DNA of 64,000 nt from Euclidia mi. Its lineage: Eukaryota > Arthropoda > Insecta > Lepidoptera > Erebidae. The notes under the pieces were generated by a model. That model searched no databases. It was given only the letters and a program-made list of their open reading frames with translations, and was not told the origin of the DNA. Below are positions 57,900 to 64,000 of the stretch, piece after piece. The position numbers and the translations under genes are program-made. Where the stretch lies: positions 38,611,551 through 38,675,550 of the forward strand of contig OX123186.2 in assembly GCA_944739405.2 (NCBI GenBank), read 5' to 3'. The first letter of the stretch is position 1, and each line of letters opens with the position of its first letter.

Positions 57900-59333
57900 A
57901 TGAGCACTAACCCCATTAAGTACTTCCTACTTAATAAAAATGAATTGGCCTACGAGATCGCTATCCGCGGAGAGTAGCCGGCTACCTCTGTTTTAGGTTT
58001 ACGGAAGCAGCTACCTAAACTACTCGAGCTGATTCCGAATGACGAAATCCTAGAGTCAGGCCTAGACATAGCAGACGACTTCAAGGGAGCTAGCCTGTCA
58101 GTTGCCGATTTAGATTCGCAAATCTCTTCCCTTAAGGAACTATACGACCACAACTTGGCGAAGCGAACTACGGCTTTGCACAACCAGGTCTACCACAGAT
58201 TGGGCAGATTAGACAAATCCGAACCTAAATACGGCAAGAAAATATTCGACCTGACTGAACGCTTTCGGATGCTGTCGGCAGAGCTATCTAAGATAGAACA
58301 CTCGAATGTTCCGTCGGCGGAAGTCGGAGTCACGATGACTTGCACGGATTCAACCCCTGCACAGGCAGCGTCGACTCCGGTAACTGTCCACTGTAAGCAT
58401 TTGGGGGTTGGCGAACTATCGAAACTCAAATTCGACGGAACAGGCTGCGTTCGCGAATTTCTTCAACGCGTGACGGAATTTAGGACGGTTAGAAATCTAC
58501 CTGCCAATAGATTATTTGATTACGCGTCCGAAATTTTTACGGGTAATGCCTTACACTGGTTTCGCGGTGTTAAATATTCCATTTCTACATGGGACGAACT
58601 AGCTAGTAAACTCACAGCTGATTTTACACCTTACGACTATGATTATAAACTTTTAGCCGAGATTCGTAATCGTACTCAAGGGCAAACTGATTGTTTAATC
58701 ATCTATTTATCAATTATGTTCCAACTTTTTGCGCGATTGTCACCGAACACGGTTCTAACCGAACATGAAAAATTAAATATATTGCTTCACAATATTAGAC
58801 CGTGTTATTCTACAGTACTAGCTTCATGTACTACGGCTATAGACACTATAGACACTCTAAAAACACTATGTCTAAACTATGAGAGGTTCCAGTGTTTAAG
58901 TGCACAATTTCACGAACCTAGTTACCCTACGTCTAACACAGTAGCACCTGATTTAGCTTACATAAATAAAAAGGACACGCACGGTCACTATAATAATTCA
59001 CAGTACTATAAACCGTCTAAACTAAAAAACTACGCTTCTGTCGCATCTATAAATGTCGAACCGAACGATACATCTGTGCCTAACCTACAACACTATAATG
59101 TCAACATGATATCTAAATCAGCTGTTCCTACAAAAATAACTAATAAGAGGTGTGTGTTTTGCCCGCGACGTCGTTCAACTGATCACTCACTAGAAACGTG
59201 CAAGCGAGAACGTTATCCGATATGTTTTAAGTGTGGCCTTAGGGATGTCACGTTCGTAAATTGTCCTAACTGTAAAAATAAATCTTTTTCAAAAAACTTA
59301 TTTACTCGGATCGTAGTTCGTCAAATAAGATGA
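57900..59333 (+). pseudogene. gag with one in-frame stop
   Basis: Structural protein of the LTR element. I take the ATG at 57900 (MSTNPIKYFLLNKNELAYEI) because the frame is continuous with the long open part; only a TAG at 57975-57977 (codon 26) interrupts it, and the next usable ATG at 58155 would drop the N-terminus. The capsid-like middle has FTGNALHWFRGVKYSISTWDEL and KLLAEIRNRTQGQ wording. The C-terminus has a zinc knuckle CVFC...H...C from 59151 and a second cysteine cluster CFKC...C..C from 59223. 478 codons in all. Stop TGA overlaps the next ATG as ATGA (59330-59333). Confidence 0.75.
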
Positions 59334-59851
59334 CAAAACCTACCGTTTGTACATCTTCTAAACCTAAATATTTTGACATAGAAGACTGGAAAAATTGGCT
59401 GAACACTCTAAAAGTGTATTTTTCCAGTTATTCTGTGGCTGCGATCCGTGATCAAAAACCTAATATTGATTTTCGACCCTACGTTAATGTAACCATTAAG
59501 AATCTACCCCTTACTGGGTTACTTGACTCAGGTTCTGCCGTGACTATATTGGGCAATAATTCTCATGAAGAAATTATTTCTAAAAAGAATCTCCCTTTGA
59601 ATAAGTGTGACAACCCTACTATATTTTTTCGATCGGCGGGTGGTCATCGTTTGACACCGATCGGCTATATCAACCTATCCACCACTTTTGAAAATAAAAC
59701 TTATAACTTAAAAGCGTACGTAATTCCAGAAGTCACTAGTTCGTTAATTTTAGGTATTGACTTCTGGAAAAGATTTAAATTGTTACCAAATCATATTTAC
59801 TCTGTTCCGTTATCTAATAATGACTCTCGTAGTAATTCCTTGCCTAATAAA
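59330..59851 (+). CDS. Retropepsin (aspartic protease) ORF, pol start
   Basis: Begins at the ATGA overlap with gag (MTKPTVCTSSKPKYF). GLLDSGSAVTILG around 59517-59555 is the aspartic protease active site (D-S-G in place of D-T-G), FRSAGGHRLTPIGY is flap text, and SSLILGIDFW around 59743-59772 is the conserved ILG-D block. The protease should process gag and pol. The frame continues only about 65 bp beyond this before a stop at 59917, and a 28-bp perfect palindrome (59852-59879) marks the point where RT and RNase H are absent. Confidence 0.78.
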
Positions 59852-59879
59852 GACACGGTAGCATTAATGCTACCGTGTC

Positions 59880-60492
59880 AGCTATTGATACTAACACTGA
59901 TAACGACACTACTATAACCTCGGATCAGTGGTATACTACACTCTACAATGGCTGTAAAAACTCACCTACATCTTTCCCTAATTATTCTATCAGGAATGAT
60001 CAATTGTACAGATATATGGTATCTAAATGTACATTGCGTAAAGTATTCGACTGGAAAGAGGTCCTACATACCTCGGATAGAACTACCGCTATTAAAGAAT
60101 ACCATTCGGAACTCGCTGTGGGTCATTTAGGTATTTTTAAAACGTATAAACGTTTAGCGCAGCGTTATTATTGGCCTGGTATGCACGCTGACATTATTAA
60201 GTTTATATCCTCGTGTGATACTTGTGTCGCACGTAAACACCAAAACAATGGTACTTTATATACACACACATACAACTTACGTCGTAAACCGGCTGGATTT
60301 AACGTGGGTGATACTGTGTGGAAAAGAACCTACGACAAATCATTTGGCAAAAAACTAGCTCCTAAGTTTACCAAGTGTACTATTATTGCTAAAAACTCAC
60401 CACTAGTATACGAATTAGCGGATTCGTCGGGTAAATCTATTGGCAGTTGGCACATTAAAGATTTAAAACGAATTAACTACACTGATTCCTAA
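59880..60492 (+). pseudogene. Integrase with catalytic core deleted
   Basis: Another frame than the protease. The zinc-binding HHCC region of Gypsy integrase reads YHSELAVGHLGIFKTYKRLA then YYWPGMHADIIKFISSCDTC (60098-60219), with both His-containing blocks and the CxxC. Directly after CVARKHQNN the text jumps to YNLRRKPAGFNVGDTVWKR (60268 on), which is the C-terminal DNA-binding end, followed by GKKLAPKF and YELADSSGK. The DDE core (about 150 residues) is missing, so no strand transfer is possible. The frame is open, so the deletion kept phase. Confidence 0.75.
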
Positions 60493-60587
60493 CCTAACTA
60501 GATTCTTTCATTGTACCTACCTGCAGTTTGAGTTTCATAGTCACTATCTACTTAGCACTGTCTACAGAAGTTCGGAGGACTTAGTTA

Positions 60588-60640
60588 GACGGATTTTTCT
60601 TGTCTAGACACGAAAAATCCTGCTGTACAGAGCGGGGTAT
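60588..60640 (+). other. Inverted repeat and polypurine-tract region
   Basis: GGATTTTTC and GAAAAATCC (about 60592-60620) flank a TGTCTAGACA palindrome, forming a hairpin just before the purine-rich GAGCGGGG that abuts the 3' LTR start. Confidence 0.5.
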
Positions 60641-61344
60641 TGCAACGTAATACTACACGCATTGCGTTATAATATCTCGCAGGCGCTTAACGCCAGCTTA
60701 GCCGTTCGCAATATTACCAAATATGGTCATGTTCACTAGCCAAAGGCAGTTGTGAGTCATAGGCCTATATCTATATAAGATGGGTGCGCGATCTAAGTCG
60801 ATCACTTGCCCTACACACCGTCTCGCTGATGGTTGTAGTGACTATTACTACCTACTATTATTACTATCCTACTTCTACTGTCCCGCTGGGGGTAAGCATA
60901 TTCTAGTTGTCTGTGTGCCTATACGTTCTGTCTGTAGTATCTGTGTCTCCTAAGCATAACAGCCGATCTAGGGACCGCCTGTTCCTGACCGTTGTTGTGT
61001 ATTCTTTATGCTGTTTCCAGTTCTTCCTACGGGCTACGTTCTTCCTACGGGCTACGTTCTCTCTACGGGCTACAAGCCACGAGCTGCTGGCGCCGTGCCG
61101 CTACTAGCCAGCTGCCACCCAAGCCTCCGTTCCTGCCTACGAGCTCCTACAGCCAGGCCACGGACGCCTGAGCCTGACCGCTCGGCCCACATCGGCTGCA
61201 CCGCCTGAGACCCCGCTCAGCCGGAACCTCGACCGCAGAGCTGCCTACGTAGCGTACCTTGGCCAGCTCATCGGCGACCTTACGAGCAGCTACACTGCGA
61301 GCGTCGGAGAGCAGCAGGAGTCTACACTCCAGCCCTCAGGCCAG
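60641..61344 (+). repeat. 3' LTR, truncated by LINE insertion
   Basis: Matches the 5' LTR from its first bases (TGCAACG here, TGTAACG there) to CCCTCAGGCCAG, where LINE tail sequence starts. The 18-bp unit is present twice plus a variant (61022-61072) against four plus one in the 5' LTR. The last ~135 bp of the LTR lie beyond the LINE, outside the window. Confidence 0.85.
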
Positions 61345-61538
61345 AATCAGAATCAGAATCAGAATCAGTATTTATTTGTTGAACATAGGTAGATACAATT
61401 ACAGTGGTCTTAAAATTAGTATAGTGCGCCATGTTTTGTCATAGGACATACAAATATAAAATTGAGCATAAAATACGTATAAAATTAAGTAATATTCAAG
61501 GTGATTAAATTTTTACACAATTAATTATAGAAATTATA

Positions 61539-64000
61539 TTAAATTAGTACATCATCTAAATAGTCATTAATAGAATAATAACATTTATGAATTAATAAAT
61601 CAAATACAGATTTCTTAAATTCTAGTGTAGACAGGTCTTTTATTCTATTGGGCAGTTTGTTGTAAATCTTCGGTGCCATGCCAAAGAAGCTCTTCTGCAT
61701 TAATGCTGTCTTACAAGTCACATTGCAAAGTTTATCAACGTATTGATTTCGTATCGGAGCCCGTCGCACCTCAGATACCTTAACAAACAACTTCATATTT
61801 TTTTTAACAAAAAGAGCTGTTTCTAATATATATAGCGCTGGTAACGTCAATATTTTTAGCGATTTGAAATATGGTACACAGCTGTCGGTGATCTTTAGAT
61901 GACACATACAACGAATACACCTTTTCTGCATTTTGAATATTAATTCGCGATCTGTGGACTGACCCCAGAAGATAATTGCATATCTTAAAACTGACGCTAC
62001 TAATCCATGATACGCCGTTACTAAAGCTTCTTGACTAACTATTTTTGATAGCTGAAGAAGTGCATATGCACATTTATTTAGTTTTTTACATACTTCTTCT
62101 ATCTGCGGCTTCCAAGTGAGCTTATTATCTATCGTTATACCTAGAAATTTTGTCTTATTTACTTCCTCAATTATGTCGTCTTTATATGTTATCTTAATTT
62201 TTGGTGGTTCACAACGTTGGTGAAAATGCATAATTTTAGTTTTTGTTAGGTTAATTTTTAGATTGTTATTATCGAACCAGTTTATAATGTTATGAAGGCA
62301 GTCATTAATGTCCTTTTGATATTCGGTCAAATTAGAGCCTTTTATTACGCAAGTACTGTCGTCAGCAAAGAGAACCATTTTATGACTTGTTACTTTTGGA
62401 AGGTCATTTATATAGATGATAAATAATAACGGTCCAAGCACGCTACCTTGCGGTACTCCATATTTCACATTCCGAGGCTCTGATATGTATTTTTTTTCTA
62501 ATTTCGTTCTTAAACACACTTTAGTAATTTCGGTGCTTTGTGACCTGTTACGTAAATATGATTCGATCAGGTTAAAGACGTTTCCCCTTATGCCATACCC
62601 ATGCAATTTAGCAAGCAAAGTTTTATGGTTGACATAGTCAAATGCCTTTGTCATATCGGTGTATATGGCACAAACTGGTATCTTTTTGTCTACAGAAGTC
62701 ATAACATTATTTAATAGATCGTGTATAGCCATATTTATTGTGCTTTTTTTTCGAAAACCTTTTTGTTCCTTGCAAAATAAATCATATTTCTCAAAGAAAC
62801 CATACATTGAGTTATATATTACCTTTTCAAAGATTTTCGAGAATACTGGAATTTTAGCTACGGGTCTATAGTTTTTCATTTCCGTTTTTTTGTCTTTTTT
62901 ATGAAGAGGCCTAACTATAACCTTTTTTAAGCTATTTGGATATGTACCTTCTGTAATACTTAAATTTATGATATGTGTCAACGGCGGAGCTATCACTTCT
63001 TTTGCAAACTTTATCACCTTTGTACATACGCCATCATAACCGACAGTATTTGTATTTTTAAGGCTCTTGATTATTTGTGTTATGTCATTATTTGTAACGG
63101 GTAATATAAATAATGATTGCAATGTCATATTATTAAAATTATTACGATTATTAGAATTATTATTATAAGAATTTTTACTATTACAATTATTATTATTAGA
63201 TTTTTTATTATCAGATTTATTATTAGAAATGTCAAAATTAATACCATTAGAAATGTCAGAATCAATACCATTAGAAATGTCAGAATTAATACTATTAGAA
63301 ATGTCAGGATCAATACTATTAGAAATGTCAGAAATAATATTATTAGAAATGTCAGAACCAATACCATTGTAAATGTCAGAACCCATACTATTAGAAATGT
63401 CAGAGTTAATATTATTTTCAATGTCATCTATAAAATAATTATTAAATGCATCTGCTATATCCTTCGGGTGGGTAATTACTGAATTATTTAGGTTAACACT
63501 TATAATTTGGTTTTGTGGCATATTAAAATTATTTTTATTAATTATTTGCCAAGTGGCTTTTGATTTATTTTGTGACGTAGTTATGAAGTGATTATTTTGC
63601 GCTTTTTGAGTCAGTTTTATAATTTTTTTGTAACGTAAACTGTATTCTCTGAAATAATTTTTATTTTTCAAGGTAGGTTTCAGTCTACAATTCCAAAGCA
63701 AACGTCTTTGTGTTTGACTACATTTTTTTATACCACGCGATATCCACTTTGATTTTTTGTTAGTTTTTATCGTAATAATTTTTTCAGGAAAACAAAGTTT
63801 ATAAAGTAAGGTAAAAATATCCATAAAAATATCGTAAGCCTTGTTTGTTTCGTTTTCATTATAAACTTCTCTAAAAGATAAGCGCTGTAATTGATTTTTG
63901 AATAATTTTAAATTTTCTTTACAAATGTCTTGTTTAATTGTTCTCCAGTATTTTAATTTACATGTTTTATTAACAGGCACTGTCAATATTTGGGACGTAT
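61539..64000 (-). CDS. Reverse transcriptase ORF2, 5' end outside window
   Basis: At least 820 codons, open through the right edge; the first Met-like codon is not a start because the frame continues upstream. After an N-terminal linker (KSKWISRGIKKCSQTQRR) comes an 8-residue tandem repeat region, then RT: NTVGYDGVCTKVIKF, LKKVIVRPLHKKDKKTEMKNYRPVA, FCKEQKGFRKKSTINMAI, CAIYTDMTKAFDYVNHKTLL (palm), KYGVPQGSVLGPLLFIIYIND, VLFADDSTCVI (FADD) and KFLGITIDNKLTWK, then the C-terminal region. No stop or frameshift inside the visible part, so this copy could be functional. Very AT-rich, Asn/Lys/Ile-biased codon use, quite unlike the GC-rich R1-clade ORFs. Confidence 0.85.
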   Translation of the reverse strand, partial: TSQILTVPVNKTCKLKYWRTIKQDICKENLKLFKNQLQRLSFREVYNENETNKAYDIFMDIFTLLYKLCFPEKIITIKTNKKSKWISRGIKKCSQTQRRLLWNCRLKPTLKNKNYFREYSLRYKKIIKLTQKAQNNHFITTSQNKSKATWQIINKNNFNMPQNQIISVNLNNSVITHPKDIADAFNNYFIDDIENNINSDISNSMGSDIYNGIGSDISNNIISDISNSIDPDISNSINSDISNGIDSDISNGINFDISNNKSDNKKSNNNNCNSKNSYNNNSNNRNNFNNMTLQSLFILPVTNNDITQIIKSLKNTNTVGYDGVCTKVIKFAKEVIAPPLTHIINLSITEGTYPNSLKKVIVRPLHKKDKKTEMKNYRPVAKIPVFSKIFEKVIYNSMYGFFEKYDLFCKEQKGFRKKSTINMAIHDLLNNVMTSVDKKIPVCAIYTDMTKAFDYVNHKTLLAKLHGYGIRGNVFNLIESYLRNRSQSTEITKVCLRTKLEKKYISEPRNVKYGVPQGSVLGPLLFIIYINDLPKVTSHKMVLFADDSTCVIKGSNLTEYQKDINDCLHNIINWFDNNNLKINLTKTKIMHFHQRCEPPKIKITYKDDIIEEVNKTKFLGITIDNKLTWKPQIEEVCKKLNKCAYALLQLSKIVSQEALVTAYHGLVASVLRYAIIFWGQSTDRELIFKMQKRCIRCMCHLKITDSCVPYFKSLKILTLPALYILETALFVKKNMKLFVKVSEVRRAPIRNQYVDKLCNVTCKTALMQKSFFGMAPKIYNKLPNRIKDLSTLEFKKSVFDLLIHKCYYSINDYLDDVLI
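63226..63430 (-). repeat. 24-bp in-frame minisatellite in LINE ORF2
   Basis: About eight to nine units of 24 bp (plus-strand core ATTAGAAATGTCAGAATCAAT) encode eight-residue repeats of the type SDISNSI(N/D). The repeat keeps the frame and lies between the linker and the RT domain, followed by an Asn-rich stretch. Confidence 0.85.

Larger units (their letters stand above)
56656..61344 (+). mobile_element. Ty3/Gypsy-type LTR element, internally deleted
   Basis: Two near-identical LTRs (56656-57513 and 60641 onward) flank about 3.1 kb. A primer-binding site follows the 5' LTR; gag, aspartic protease and an integrase remnant follow in order. Reverse transcriptase, RNase H and the integrase DDE core are missing, so it is a non-autonomous deletion derivative. 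The LTRs differ at few bases plus an 18-bp repeat copy-number change, which suggests fairly recent insertion. The 3' LTR is cut short at 61344 by insertion of a minus-strand LINE, so the TSD cannot be checked. Confidence 0.85.
61345..64000 (-). mobile_element. LINE with TGATTC-repeat tail, runs off window
   Basis: Inserted in the 3' LTR. The minus-strand 3' end is (TGATTC)n (plus strand AATCAG repeats at 61345-61368), followed by a short 3' UTR and an RT ORF open to the window edge. Microsatellite rather than poly(A) tails are usual for CR1/L2-group and some Jockey-group LINEs; I do not fix the clade. Confidence 0.78.

Noticed and set aside
1..64000. CRISPR arrays, bacterial operons, riboswitches, tRNA or rRNA genes
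   Set aside because: Tandem repeats found are long (314 bp) or short coding/LTR minisatellites without spacers; tRNA-like boxes belong to SINEs; composition and content are animal nuclear DNA.

Overview
The window looks like repeat-dominated, AT-rich nuclear DNA from a moth or butterfly (Lepidoptera). The grounds are the combination of element types: a tRNA-derived SINE ending in a GAT tail, several dispersed repeats carrying the 'gtccagcagtgga' and 'gaccgatcccgtgg' cores seen in lepidopteran genomes, I/Nimb-, CR1/Zenon-, Kiri- and R1-type non-LTR retrotransposons, and small TC...CTAG Helitron-like elements. Species cannot be read from the sequence. I found no intact host gene, tRNA, rRNA or CRISPR array. 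The only host-like coding trace is one broken, phase-0, cysteine-rich exon at 33.6-33.8 kb. Clade names for degraded elements are from remembered protein motifs and are tentative.

Layout. 0.4-0.7 kb: SINE with a 13-bp target-site duplication (TSD). 6.6-12.9 kb: L1-type ORF1 relic, then a minus-strand I/Nimb-like LINE that lost its endonuclease and was later hit by a 5'-truncated RTE/Daphne-type LINE with an 11-bp TSD. 13.1-16.3 kb: solo-LTR candidate, Kiri-like LINE fragment, and a MITE at its broken 3' edge. 18.1-20.9 kb: CR1/Zenon-like LINE with an internal deletion. 21.1-23.0 kb: element-like block with about ten ACAGTAAGT-type motifs in both orientations and a separate TTCGGG cluster. 24-33 kb: SINE pieces, a 314-bp tandem repeat split by a TTA-flanked MITE, and an OTU-protease plus endonuclease relic resembling a Helentron. 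33-39.5 kb: two short full-length Helitron-like elements, one inserted in an L2-like reverse transcriptase relic. 40.6-46.7 kb: full-length R1-clade LINE with both ORFs open and a 16-bp TSD. 47.5-48.2 kb: TAA-flanked MITE. 49-54.6 kb: Jockey-type relic and small repeats. 55.3-56.0 kb: 608-bp GC-rich non-autonomous retroposon with a 17-bp TSD. 56.7-61.3 kb: internally deleted Ty3/Gypsy-type LTR element, whose 3' LTR is cut by a minus-strand LINE that runs off the window at 64 kb.

The most interesting observation is that two otherwise dissimilar retroelements, the full-length R1-clade LINE (5' end at 46662, minus strand) and the 608-bp retroposon (5' end at 55365, plus strand), both begin, at the first base after the TSD, with a sequence that can be folded by hand into the nested double pseudoknot of hepatitis-delta-like self-cleaving ribozymes: P1, P2 and P3 abut in order, P4 follows, and a GCTAA stretch lies between P4 and P2. 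HDV-like ribozymes are established for R2-type and some RTE-type retrotransposons, where they trim the RNA 5' end. Finding them on these two elements is an inference that needs a covariance search and a cleavage assay.

Genes cooperate only within elements: ORF1 (RNA-binding, zinc knuckles) plus ORF2 (endonuclease and reverse transcriptase) in the R1-clade LINE, and gag, protease and integrase remnants in the LTR element. Nesting gives a relative chronology: I/Nimb before RTE; L2-like before the Helitron; tandem repeat before the TTA MITE; LTR element before the right-edge LINE.
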